A stretch of DNA of 41,178 nt from Pseudomonas sp. Root562 (GTDB lineage: Bacteria; Pseudomonadota; Gammaproteobacteria; Pseudomonadales; Pseudomonadaceae): contig NZ_LMGK01000024.1 in the NCBI RefSeq assembly GCF_001427125.1, positions 407,598 through 448,775 of the forward strand, written 5' to 3'. The notes below the pieces were generated by a model. The model saw only the letters and a program-made list of their open reading frames with translations, searched no databases and was not told the DNA's origin. The translations under genes and the position numbers were made by a program. Of this stretch, positions 1 to 7,901 are shown piece by piece; position 1 is the first letter of the stretch; every line of letters begins with the position of its first letter.

Positions 1-249
1 CTCCTACATTGGATTGGAGATATCTGGTAGAGATTGGTCGGCTGGCAGGCCGTCATCGCCAGCAGGCTGGCTCCTACATTGGATTGGAGATATCTGATAG
101 AGATTGGTCGGCTGGCAGGCCGTCATCGCCAGCAGGCCGCCAGCGGTCGGCTGGCAGGCCGTCATCGCCAGCAGGCTGCCTCCTACATTGGATTGGAGAT
201 ATCTGATTGAGATTAGTCGGCTGGCAGGCCGTCATCGCCAGCAGGCTGG
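1..249. repeat. 70-bp tandem repeat containing REP cores
   Basis: Units start at 1, 71 and 180, each opening with CTCCTACATTGGATTGGAG and ending in a REP core of the form GGCTGGCAGGCCGTCATCGCC followed by AGCAGGCTGG. The second unit is followed at about 138-179 by an extra, shortened core, which stretches that spacing to 109 bp. The core is partly self-complementary (GCTGGC/GCCAGC) and matches REP elements seen elsewhere in the window. The array begins at the window edge, so its full length is unknown. Six-frame translation gives open frames here, but they simply read through the repeat and are not genes. Confidence 0.85.
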
Positions 250-384
250 CTCCCACAGAAGAGCAAAAGCAGAACACCATACAACCGCTGTTGCCCCTCA
301 CCACTCCACAGGCCGAGCGTTAGCTCGCCTGCCGCTCTTGATCTGGGCGCCCCCTCGAGAGGCCGAGTGGAGGTTCTGCGCAGT

Positions 385-600
385 GGGCAACCCGGCATGG
401 ATGCCGGGTTAGCCGCCGCCGGCCATGGATGGCCGATGGCGGCGGGCCCACGGAGCAGGACCGGAGCGAGGGCATGCCGAGCCTAGGCGAGGCACCGAAC
501 GACAGGGGCAAGAGCGTTTGGTTACTTTGCGCCGGGCGGCGTTCCGCTTTTCAAAGTAACCCGCTGTAAAAGCGGAACCATAAGCGGCCGTTACCGAAGC
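385..600. repeat. Structured intergenic element of Pseudomonas type
   Basis: This gene-free stretch holds several strong inverted repeats. A 10-bp perfect stem at 389-410 (AACCCGGCAT, loop GG, ATGCCGGGTT) is followed at 412-448 by a nested stem with GGCCAT/ATGGCC and flanking GCCGCC/GGCGGC arms. At about 517-582 come complementary segments around GGTTACTTTG and CAAAGTAACC, and AAGCGGAAC appears downstream of its partner GTTCCGCTTT. I recall similar GGTTACTTT...AAAGTAACC segments as common dispersed repeats in fluorescent pseudomonads, but could not search. No coding function is supported. It lies downstream of mexK and could end or process that transcript. Confidence 0.5.
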
Positions 601-632
601 AACGGATATACACCAAAAACAACCAACAGCCT

Positions 633-652
633 GGTCGGCCCTAAGGCCGCCA
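633..652 (-). terminator. Weak hairpin downstream of mexK
   Basis: CGGCC (636-640), a four-base loop CTAA and GGCCG (645-649) form a short GC stem about 15-30 bases past the mexK stop. On the minus strand the sequence after it is rich in T and G (ending GTTGGTTGTTTTTGG). The T run is not immediate, so termination is only plausible. Confidence 0.3.
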
Positions 653-663
653 CGTTCAAACCA

Positions 664-3600
664 TCAAACCGACTCCTTGCGAACCCTGAACCAAGCCGCA
701 TAAAGCGCCGGCAAAAACAGCAACGTCAACGCCGTCGCCACAATCAACCCCCCCATGATCGCCACCGCCATCGGCCCGAAAAACACACTGCGCGACAACG
801 GAATCATCGCCAACACCGCCGCCAGCGCCGTCAGCACAATCGGCCGGAACCGCCGCACCGTCGCCTCGATGATCGCCTGCCAAGGCTTGAGCCCCGCCGC
901 GATATCCTGCTCGATCTGATCGACCAGAATCACCGAGTTACGCATGATCATCCCGGACAAGGCGATGGTCCCGAGCATCGCCACAAACCCGAACGGCTGG
1001 CGGAACACCATCAGGAACAGCGTCACCCCGATCAGCCCCAACGGTGCCGTGAGAAACACCATCACCGTACGGGAGAAGCTGCGCAACTGCAGCATCAGCA
1101 AGGTCAACACCACCACGATGAACAGCGGCACGCCCGCCTTCACCGAGTTCTGCCCACGGGCCGAATCCTCGACCGTGCCGCCCACATCCAGCAAATAGCC
1201 ATCGGGCAACTCAGCGCGAATCGGATCGAGCGTTGGCATGATCTGCTGGACGAGTGTCGCCGGCTGCTCCTTGCCATAAATATCGGCACGAACGGTGACG
1301 TTCGGCAGGCGGTTACGATGCCAGATCACACCTTCTTCGAAGCCGTATTCCAGCGTCGCAATCTGCGAAAGCGCCACGCTGCGACCGTTGTCGGTCGGCA
1401 CCGCCAGGCTTGGCAGCAGCGACAACTCGGTGCGTTCATGCAGGGTGCCGCGCAACAGGATCTCGATCAATTCGTTGTCTTCGCGGTACTGGCTGACACT
1501 GGAACCGGTGAGCGAGCTCTGCAGGAACCTCGACAAGTTTGCCGTGCTCACGCCCAGCGCCCGAGCGCGGTCCTGATCGATGTTCAGATAGACGACTTTG
1601 CTCGGCTCTTCCCAATCCAGGTGCACATTGGCCACGTGCGGGTTCTCGCGAACCTTGGTCGCGACTTTGCGCGCCAGCGCCCGGACTTCCTCGATGTGCT
1701 CACCCGTGACCCGGAACTGCACCGGATAGCCGACCGGAGGGCCGTTTTCCAGACGGGTCACCCGCGAGCGCAGGGCCGGGAATTGTTCGTTGAGCGTTGC
1801 AATCAACCAGGTGCGCAGGCTTTCGCGCTCCTCGATGGTTTTCGCCAACACCACAAACTGGGCGAAGCTCGCCGCAGGCAGTTGCTGATCCAGCGGCAGG
1901 TAGAAGCGCGGTGAACCGGTGCCGACGTAGGCAACGTAATTGTCGATCCCGGCTTTGTCCTTGAGCAGTGCTTCGAGGCGTTTGACTTCATCGGCAGTGT
2001 TGCTCAGGGAAGCCCCTTCGGCCAGCTTCAGGTCGACCATCAATTCCAGACGCCCGGATGCCGGGAAGAACTGTTGCGGCACGAAGCGAAACAGCACGAT
2101 GGAGGCAATGAACAACACCACGGTCGCGGTGATCACCGTTTTACGCCAGCGCACGCACCATTCCACCAGGCGCCGAACACGCTGATAAAACGGCGTAGCG
2201 TAAGGATCGGGTTGGCCGGAACCGTGTTTGGCTGCATGAATTTTCGCCAGGTCCGGCAGGAGTTTTTCCCCAAGAAAAGGCACAAACAATACCGCCGCCA
2301 CCCACGATGCCAACAGGGCGATGGTCACCACCTCGAAGATCGAGCGGGTGTATTCGCCGGTGCCCGACTGCGCCGTGGCAATCGGCAGGAAACCGGCTGC
2401 GGTGATCAGCGTGCCCGTGAGCATCGGGAACGCGGTGCTGGTCCAGGCGTAGCTCGCGGCTTTGATCCGGTCGAAACCCTGTTCCATTTTGATCGCCATC
2501 ATTTCCACGGCGATGATCGCGTCGTCGACCAACAATCCCAGGGCCAACACCAATGCCCCGAGGGAAATCTTGTGCAGACCGATGCCCAGGTAATACATGC
2601 AGGCGAAGGTCATCGCCAACACCAGCGGAATCGCCAGCGCCACCACCATGCCGGTGCGCACGCCAAGGGAGAAAAAGCTCACCAGAAGCACAATGGCCAG
2701 CGCTTCCACCAGCACTTGAACGAACTCGCCGACACCGGTTTTTACGGCGGCGGGCTGATCGGAAACCTTGCGCAACTGCATCCCGGCGGGGAGGTTTTTC
2801 TGGATACGATCGAACTCGATTTCCAGCGCCTTGCCCAGCACCAGGATGTCGCCGCCGTCCTTCATCGCTACCGCAAGACCAATCGCGTTCTCGGCCATGA
2901 AGCGCATGCGCGGCGCCGGTGGATCGTTGAAACCACGGCGCACGTCGGCCACATCGGAGATACGGAAAGTGCGATCACCGACGCGAATCGGAAAGCTTTT
3001 TATCTCATCGACTGTCTGAAAATTGCCCGAGACCCGTAACTGCAATCGCTCGCTAGTGGTTTCGAAGAAGCCGGCCGTGGACACCGCGTTCTGTTCTTCA
3101 AGGGCTTGCTGCACCGCTGCCAACGGCAAGCCGAGGGTGGCGAGTTTGACGTTGGAAAGTTCGATCCAGATCTTTTCGTCCTGCAACCCCAGCAGCTCGA
3201 CTTTGCCCACGTCCTTGACCCGTTGCAGCTGGATCTGGATGCGGTCGGCGTAGTCCTTGAGCACGGCATAATCGAAACCATCGCCGGTCAATGCGTAGAT
3301 ATTGCCGAAGGTGGTACCGAATTCATCGTTGAAAAACGGCCCTTGAATTCCCGGCGGCAAGGTATGGCGGATGTCGCTGACCTTCTTGCGCACCTGATAC
3401 CAGAGTTCCGGGATGTCCACCGAATGCATGGAGTCGCGGGCAATGAACGTCACCTGGGATTCGCCCGGGCGGGAGAACGAGACGATGCGTTCGTATTCGC
3501 CTGTTTCCATCAGCTTCTTTTCAATGCGTTCGGTGACCTGGCGCGAGACTTCCTGCGCCGTTGCACCTGGCCAGTTGGTACGAATCACCATGGCCTTGAA

Positions 3601-3729
3601 CGTGAACGGCGGGTCTTCGCTCTGGCCGAGTTTGGTGTAGGACAGTGCCCCGACGATCGCCAGCAACAGCATCAGAAACAGGACGATCTGGCGATTGCGC
3701 AGCGCCCAGGCGGAAAGATTGAAACCCAT
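664..3729 (-). CDS. mexK: RND multidrug efflux permease, MexK-like
   Basis: This is a 1021-residue inner-membrane proton/drug antiporter of the AcrB/HAE family. The N-terminal membrane segment is at about 13-31. Large periplasmic loops follow each first helix of the two halves. The TM4 proton-relay pair is visible as VDDAIIAVE with D402 and D403; the AcrB Lys940 position appears as Arg in MIMRNSVILVD, as in several HAE subgroups. The length, the single adaptor gene upstream, the absence of an outer-membrane channel gene and the divergent TetR gene all match the mexL-mexJK locus of P. aeruginosa, which also sits near rsmJ, adk and ppc. MexJK exports triclosan, tetracycline and erythromycin there, borrowing an external OprM or OpmH channel. 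Its ribosome site AAGGAG lies in the last codons of mexJ, six bases before the start, so the two genes are translationally linked. A TriC-like identity is the main alternative. Confidence 0.88.
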   Translation of the reverse strand: MGFNLSAWALRNRQIVLFLMLLLAIVGALSYTKLGQSEDPPFTFKAMVIRTNWPGATAQEVSRQVTERIEKKLMETGEYERIVSFSRPGESQVTFIARDSMHSVDIPELWYQVRKKVSDIRHTLPPGIQGPFFNDEFGTTFGNIYALTGDGFDYAVLKDYADRIQIQLQRVKDVGKVELLGLQDEKIWIELSNVKLATLGLPLAAVQQALEEQNAVSTAGFFETTSERLQLRVSGNFQTVDEIKSFPIRVGDRTFRISDVADVRRGFNDPPAPRMRFMAENAIGLAVAMKDGGDILVLGKALEIEFDRIQKNLPAGMQLRKVSDQPAAVKTGVGEFVQVLVEALAIVLLVSFFSLGVRTGMVVALAIPLVLAMTFACMYYLGIGLHKISLGALVLALGLLVDDAIIAVEMMAIKMEQGFDRIKAASYAWTSTAFPMLTGTLITAAGFLPIATAQSGTGEYTRSIFEVVTIALLASWVAAVLFVPFLGEKLLPDLAKIHAAKHGSGQPDPYATPFYQRVRRLVEWCVRWRKTVITATVVLFIASIVLFRFVPQQFFPASGRLELMVDLKLAEGASLSNTADEVKRLEALLKDKAGIDNYVAYVGTGSPRFYLPLDQQLPAASFAQFVVLAKTIEERESLRTWLIATLNEQFPALRSRVTRLENGPPVGYPVQFRVTGEHIEEVRALARKVATKVRENPHVANVHLDWEEPSKVVYLNIDQDRARALGVSTANLSRFLQSSLTGSSVSQYREDNELIEILLRGTLHERTELSLLPSLAVPTDNGRSVALSQIATLEYGFEEGVIWHRNRLPNVTVRADIYGKEQPATLVQQIMPTLDPIRAELPDGYLLDVGGTVEDSARGQNSVKAGVPLFIVVVLTLLMLQLRSFSRTVMVFLTAPLGLIGVTLFLMVFRQPFGFVAMLGTIALSGMIMRNSVILVDQIEQDIAAGLKPWQAIIEATVRRFRPIVLTALAAVLAMIPLSRSVFFGPMAVAIMGGLIVATALTLLFLPALYAAWFRVRKESV

Positions 3730-3735
3730 CGGGGA

Positions 3736-4836
3736 TTACTCCTTGTGCGCCAGATTGACCACGCGGTTGGAGCGATCCACCGGGCGTACTTGTTGCCCGT
3801 CGAGCAGCACATGGACGCCCGCGGCTACCACCCAGTCGCTGGCGTTGAGTCCTTCGAGCACCGGGACGGTTTTCTCGCCGAAGGCACCCACCCGCACCGG
3901 GGTGCGCTTCAAAGTGTTGTTGGCGCTGACGACCCAGACGTAGGTCACGCCGCCTTCTGCGGTCAACGCCGACAGCGGCACAGACAACGGTGCGGCTTGG
4001 GCAGCCTGGACAAACACGCGGGCACTCTGGCCGAGTTCCACCGGCACCTTGCCGGTGTTGAACGCGATGCGCGCGGCGAAGGTGCGGGACTTGGGATCAG
4101 CGGCCGGCGACAATTCGCGGATATGCCCGGCGAAGCGCTGGTCCGGATGCGTCCACAGTTCCACAGCTACCGGCTGGCCGACCTTGAAGCGGCCGAAGCT
4201 TTGTTCCGGCAGGCTGATCAGGACTTCACGCTCGCCATCGGTCGCCAGGGTAAACACCGTTTGCCCAGCGGCCACCACTTGCCCGACTTCCACGGCGCGT
4301 TTGGCTACCACGCCATCCTGTGGCGCACGCAGCACCGCGTAACTGGCCTGATTGGTCGAAACGTTGAATTCGGCTTTGATTTGTTTGAGACGCGCTTCAC
4401 CGGAACGGTAAAGGTTTTCGTGATTGTCGTATTGCGAACGGCTGACCAGCTGACGCTCCATCAGCGTTTTATAGCGATCACGTTCAGCGCGCACCATGCT
4501 CAGATTGGCTTCGGCGGCGGCTACCTGGGCGCGGGTGGCCTCCAATTGCAGGCGCACGTCCTGGGGATCGAGTTCGGCCAGCGGCTGATCAGCCTTGACG
4601 CGCTGCCCCTCATCGACCAGTCGTCGGCTGACTTTGCCGCCGATGCGGAATGCCAGATCCGGCTCATAGCGCGCACGCACTTCACCGGGATAGCTTTCCA
4701 TCGACTGCGTCGAAGGCTCTGGCTGAACCACCATGGCCGGGCGAACGCTGACTTGCGGCGCCTCTTCGTGACCACACGCAGTCAATAAAAACGCCAGGGT
4801 AACTGGCAGTGCGAGGGGCAAGGCATAGCGGAACAT
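3736..4836 (-). CDS. mexJ: RND periplasmic adaptor lipoprotein, MexJ-like
   Basis: This 366-residue membrane fusion protein bridges the MexK pump and an outer-membrane channel. The start at 4836 gives a typical lipoprotein signal ending in the lipobox LLTAC (residues about 17-21) and has a purine-rich AAGG ribosome site seven bases upstream. A longer in-frame start at 4929 would run through the promoter region and is rejected. After the lipobox come the HlyD-family segments: the first biotinyl-lipoyl half with the LDPQDVRLQL region, an alpha-helical hairpin rich in Ala/Arg/Gln, the second lipoyl half (LRAPQDGVVAKRAVEVGQVV), then beta-barrel and membrane-proximal domains. It is first in the operon, with mexK following after six bases. 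Expression is probably repressed by the divergent TetR protein. Confidence 0.88.
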   Translation of the reverse strand: MFRYALPLALPVTLAFLLTACGHEEAPQVSVRPAMVVQPEPSTQSMESYPGEVRARYEPDLAFRIGGKVSRRLVDEGQRVKADQPLAELDPQDVRLQLEATRAQVAAAEANLSMVRAERDRYKTLMERQLVSRSQYDNHENLYRSGEARLKQIKAEFNVSTNQASYAVLRAPQDGVVAKRAVEVGQVVAAGQTVFTLATDGEREVLISLPEQSFGRFKVGQPVAVELWTHPDQRFAGHIRELSPAADPKSRTFAARIAFNTGKVPVELGQSARVFVQAAQAAPLSVPLSALTAEGGVTYVWVVSANNTLKRTPVRVGAFGEKTVPVLEGLNASDWVVAAGVHVLLDGQQVRPVDRSNRVVNLAHKE

Positions 4837-4870
4837 GGTGAAGGACCTTTCGCTAATGGTGCTTGGAATA

Positions 4871-4911
4871 ATTATACTGGCGAGTATGTTATTAATAGCA
4901 AACTCACCAGT
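4871..4911. promoter_or_regulatory. mexJ promoter and palindromic operator
   Basis: The 93-bp gap between the divergent mexJ and mexL genes contains ACTGGCGAGT (4876-4885) and ACTCACCAGT (4902-4911), which are inverted repeats with one mismatch separated by 16 bp. On the minus strand a perfect TATAAT -10 box (4876 down to 4871) abuts one arm, and a TTGCTA -35-like box (4901-4896) lies between the arms. A TetR dimer bound here would cover the mexJ promoter. The repeat and boxes are seen directly; the repressor link is inferred from gene order. Confidence 0.6.
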
Positions 4912-4929
4912 CCAGTAATAAAAGCGCAT

Positions 4930-5565
4930 ATGCCGAACAATCTTTCAGCACCCAATGGCCCGGGCCGCCCCAAGGATTTGGCCAAGCGCCAGGCGATCCT
5001 CGATGCAGCGAAGACGCTGTTTCTGACCAAGGGTTATGCCAACACCAGCATGGATGCCGTCGCTGCCGAGGCCGGGGTGTCAAAGCTGACGGTCTACAGC
5101 CATTTCAACGACAAGGAGACGCTGTTCTCCGCTGCCGTGATGGCCAAGTGTGAGGAGCAACTGCCGACGCTGTTTTTCGAATTGCCCGAAGGCGTGGCAG
5201 TGGAAACCGTGCTGCTGAACATCGCGCGCGGTTTTCATCAATTGATCAACAGTGACGAGTCAGTGAACCTGCACCGCTTGATGATGACCCTGGGCAGTCA
5301 GGACCCGAAGCTTTCGCAGATCTTCTTCGAGGCCGGACCGCAGCGCATGCTGCACGGCATGGAGCGCCTGCTGAGCAAGATCGACGAAAGCGGCGTGCTG
5401 AGCATCGACAAACCGCACAATGCGGCTGAGCATTTCTTCTGCCTGCTCAAGGGCGCGGGGAATTTTCGTCTGCTTTATGGTTGTGGCGAACCGCTGGTTG
5501 GCGATGAAGCCGAAAGCCATGTGCAGGAAGTGGTGGGGTTGTTTATGCGGGCTTATCGGCCCTAG
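4930..5565 (+). CDS. mexL: TetR-family repressor, MexL-like
   Basis: This 211-residue protein has an N-terminal TetR helix-turn-helix at about residues 20-66, recognisable from AILDAAKTLF, TSMDAVAAEAGVSKLTVYSHF and the following DKETLF. The helical C-terminal part would hold the ligand pocket and dimer face. It is transcribed away from the mexJK-like operon across a short gap with an inverted repeat. The P. aeruginosa MexL repressor has the same arrangement and nearly the same length, and represses both mexJK and itself. The start ATG at 4930 leaves a short leader. The specific ligand is unknown. Confidence 0.85.
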   Translation: MPNNLSAPNGPGRPKDLAKRQAILDAAKTLFLTKGYANTSMDAVAAEAGVSKLTVYSHFNDKETLFSAAVMAKCEEQLPTLFFELPEGVAVETVLLNIARGFHQLINSDESVNLHRLMMTLGSQDPKLSQIFFEAGPQRMLHGMERLLSKIDESGVLSIDKPHNAAEHFFCLLKGAGNFRLLYGCGEPLVGDEAESHVQEVVGLFMRAYRP

Positions 5566-5569
5566 CGGT

Positions 5570-5682
5570 GATCGTTCCCACGCTCTGCGTGGGAACGCCT
5601 CAGGGGACGCTCCGCGTTCCAGCTCTCGAATGGGACGCGGAGCGTCCCGGGCTGCATTCCCACGCAGAGCGTGGGAACGATC
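5570..5682. repeat. Long palindromic intergenic repeat (GATCGTTCCCACGC class)
   Basis: The ends are near-perfect inverted copies: GATCGTTCCCACGCTCTGCG at the left and its complement at the right. The middle holds a second stem built from GGACGCTCCGCGTTCC and GGGACGCGGAGCGTCC. The element sits between the convergent mexL and rsmJ genes, so its hairpins may terminate both transcripts. Related copies are at 18059-18162 and 20194-20303, with a half copy at 32742-32789. Confidence 0.85.
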
Positions 5683-5691
5683 AGCTTCAAC

Positions 5692-6474
5692 TTACGGCTT
5701 GAGCGCCTTCTTCGGATAAATGTCATACCGACTGGACTTGCCATCCAGCGCATGGCTCGGCTTCGGCCCTTCAATGCACGGGGCCTTGCGCGGGCGCTTG
5801 ACCACCACCCGGTGGCTGGCCAACGCCAACGCGGCCTCGAGCAATGCCGGTGCATCCGGGTCATCCCCCACCAGCGGCCGGAACAGGCGCATTTCCTTCT
5901 TCACCAACGCGGTTTTCTCACGGTGAGGAAACATCGGGTCGAGGTAGATCACCTGCGGCGGCTCGCCCTGCCAATTGCGCATCACCTCGATCGAGTTGCC
6001 CTTGAGCAAGCGCATCCGCGCGACGATCGGCGCCACATCGAAATCTTCCGCGCCTCGGGCCAGACCATCCTCCAGCAAGGCGCCAATCAAAGGCTGGCGC
6101 TCGATCAGGCTCATCTCGCAACCGAGGCTGGCCAGCACGAACGCATCCTTGCCCAACCCCGCCGTCGCATCCAGCACCCGCGGGCGCACGCCCTGGGCCA
6201 CGCCGACAGCCTTGGCGATCATCTGCCCGCTGCCACCGCCGTACAACCGGCGATGCGCCGCGCCGCCCTCGACGAAGTCCACCCGCACCGGGCCCGGCGC
6301 ATCCGGCCCCAGCTGTTGCAGCTGCAAGCCCATGTCACCCACCTGCAATGCAAACTCGCCATCAGCCACTTGCAGCGGCAGGCCCAGGCGCTCGGCCCAT
6401 TGCTCGGCCTGGGGTTCGAAGGCTGCGTCCAACGCCTCGACATGGATGCGGCACGCCGCGGGTTGATCAATCAT
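5692..6474 (-). CDS. rsmJ: 16S rRNA (guanine1516-N2)-methyltransferase
   Basis: This 260-residue SAM-dependent enzyme methylates G1516 of 16S rRNA. The family (formerly YhiQ/DUF548) is recognised from the SAM-binding loop LDATAGLGKDAFVLASLGCE (about 101-120), the catalytic-region motif YLDPMFPHREK (about 177-187) and the C-terminal KRPRKAP segment. Length matches the E. coli protein closely. It is convergent with mexL across a palindromic repeat and divergent from the gene at 6568. It is a single-gene unit as far as can be seen. Confidence 0.93.
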   Translation of the reverse strand: MIDQPAACRIHVEALDAAFEPQAEQWAERLGLPLQVADGEFALQVGDMGLQLQQLGPDAPGPVRVDFVEGGAAHRRLYGGGSGQMIAKAVGVAQGVRPRVLDATAGLGKDAFVLASLGCEMSLIERQPLIGALLEDGLARGAEDFDVAPIVARMRLLKGNSIEVMRNWQGEPPQVIYLDPMFPHREKTALVKKEMRLFRPLVGDDPDAPALLEAALALASHRVVVKRPRKAPCIEGPKPSHALDGKSSRYDIYPKKALKP

Positions 6475-6567
6475 CGGAAAACACGCTCAAAAAATTAATG
6501 ATCGGCAAAAACGGCCGATAACAAAACTATCGAGCATTTTGCCAGAGCTGAGCGTCGACCGAGAGAA

Positions 6568-7188
6568 ATGTCAGACATTCAACCGACAATCACAGGTTTT
6601 ATCTCGCCCTACGGCGACTACAACCTGCGAAATACCCAGGCACTGAGCGGCGTCAGCCACATCTGGCAGGATTTCTTTGCCCGGGCGCTGGCCGAACAGT
6701 CGGGTGAAGTGCTGCCCAAATCGCTGAACTTTCCACCGGTCGATCTCGACAGCCCGGTTGAACCCACCGTTGGCAGCGATCTGCTGGCGCACATCGTTGC
6801 CCAGCGCGAATGCGATGTGCAGGACAACGAGATTCGCCCGCCCGAGCCACTCTTCCTGCCGATTGCCGAGTTCGAAATGGACCTGGCCGACAAGCCGTTC
6901 CCACCGTTCCCGGCGCAAGAAATCGTCGCCCAGCAGAAACAACAGGATTTCGAAAGCGGCTGGGTGCGCCCGCTTGTGCTGACCGCCGGCCAGCCATTGC
7001 CGGAAGCCGGCCCCGCGCCGCAACCGCGTCCACTGCACCTGCCGATTGCCGAGTTCGAACTGGACCTGCTGGACAAGCCGTTCCCGCCGTTCTCCCCGGA
7101 AGAGTTGCTGGAGCAACAGAAACAACTCGATTTCGATAATGGTTGGGCGCGCCCGATCATCCTGCAGAACCTGCGCCTCGCCGCCTGA
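6568..7188 (+). CDS. Unrecognised protein with duplicated 44-residue motif
   Basis: This 206-residue protein belongs to no family I can name. Residues about 95-138 and 156-199 are two copies of one motif with 29 of 44 identical positions: LPIAEFE(M/L)DL, DKPFPPF, QQKQ, DF and GW.RP are shared. A proline-rich linker (about 143-155) separates them. No signal peptide, membrane helix or cysteine pairs are evident, so it is probably cytoplasmic. The N-terminal 40 residues contain FISPYGDYNLRN and an aromatic-rich HIWQDFF stretch. The frame is credible because codon usage is like its neighbours' and the amino-acid repeat is conservative. A weak GAGAGAA ribosome site precedes the ATG. It is divergent from rsmJ and convergent with the extensin-like gene 15 bp away. 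Confidence 0.75.
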   Translation: MSDIQPTITGFISPYGDYNLRNTQALSGVSHIWQDFFARALAEQSGEVLPKSLNFPPVDLDSPVEPTVGSDLLAHIVAQRECDVQDNEIRPPEPLFLPIAEFEMDLADKPFPPFPAQEIVAQQKQQDFESGWVRPLVLTAGQPLPEAGPAPQPRPLHLPIAEFELDLLDKPFPPFSPEELLEQQKQLDFDNGWARPIILQNLRLAA

Positions 7189-7203
7189 GCCTCAACGTCC
7201 GCT

Positions 7204-7899
7204 TCAGCGACAAACCCACCACGGCCCGACATCGACATGAAAGTGATTGCGATGCGCGGCGTTGTAATCCGGCCCCAACACCACACTGAACAAGCCGCAG
7301 GCGCCATCGCGGACTTGTCTTAGAAACTGCGCATCCTGATTGTCCTTGGGCCAATCCTTGAGCACGCTAATGGTTCGACCATCGGCCAGGCGAAAACCGG
7401 CGATGTCCAGCGCATTGGCCGACGCGTGTTGACTACGCCGGCCATTCTCGCGGCTGTAGACATTGCGACAGGCAAAGCTGCCGAGATGGTCGACCCGCGC
7501 CACCGCTTGCCCATAGACCGCCTGCGCCGCGGGTTGCAGGGCGTGATGTTCGAACAGCGCGAACGACACGGCCAGGCGGCAACTGGCGAGGAAACTGCTG
7601 CTCAGGGCAACATCACCGCCCTGTACGCGCAGGGCATTGCTGAGTGGGCATTGGGCGTCGGGGCTGTTGGCTTGCGGGGTCACGCGCAGACCGGAACTGC
7701 TCAGGGCTTGCGCGCAGAGTTGCGGATCATCGCGCAGGCGCATCAGTTTGTAGCGGGTCAGCAGGTTCGGTGCAGCCTTCACATCCAGCGGCGCCCAGGG
7801 GTTCCATTGCGGCGGTATTTCCAGCCAACCGCGCCAGATGCTGAGCACCCCACCGCCAATGATCAACAGCACCAGCAGCATCCAGCGCCCGTTGCCCAT
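7204..7899 (-). CDS. Extensin-like C-terminal domain protein, membrane-anchored
   Basis: This 231-residue protein has an uncleaved N-terminal membrane anchor at about residues 6-22. Its catalytic-looking domain contains SQHASANALDIAGF (His158, Asp165) and HRNHFHVDVGPWW (His216, His219, His221), the pattern of the extensin-like C-terminal family, which resembles metal-dependent LAS/M15 peptidoglycan peptidases. Several cysteines in the periplasmic part (62, 84, 107, 144, 201, 230) could form disulfides. A cell-wall role is therefore likely but the substrate is not shown. It starts two bases after the stop of the ICL-family gene, so the two are co-transcribed. Confidence 0.85.
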   Translation of the reverse strand: MGNGRWMLLVLLIIGGGVLSIWRGWLEIPPQWNPWAPLDVKAAPNLLTRYKLMRLRDDPQLCAQALSSSGLRVTPQANSPDAQCPLSNALRVQGGDVALSSSFLASCRLAVSFALFEHHALQPAAQAVYGQAVARVDHLGSFACRNVYSRENGRRSQHASANALDIAGFRLADGRTISVLKDWPKDNQDAQFLRQVRDGACGLFSVVLGPDYNAAHRNHFHVDVGPWWVCR

Positions 7900-7901
7900 G
7901 C

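Noticed and set aside
1..249. CRISPR array at the left end
   Set aside because: The repeats have a 70-bp period with near-identical spacer sequence and REP cores, unlike unique CRISPR spacers; no cas gene is present.
3106..4788. 560-codon plus-strand frame opposite mexK and mexJ
   Set aside because: It is a high-GC antisense shadow of two clear genes, with composition typical of such frames (His, Gln, Arg rich).
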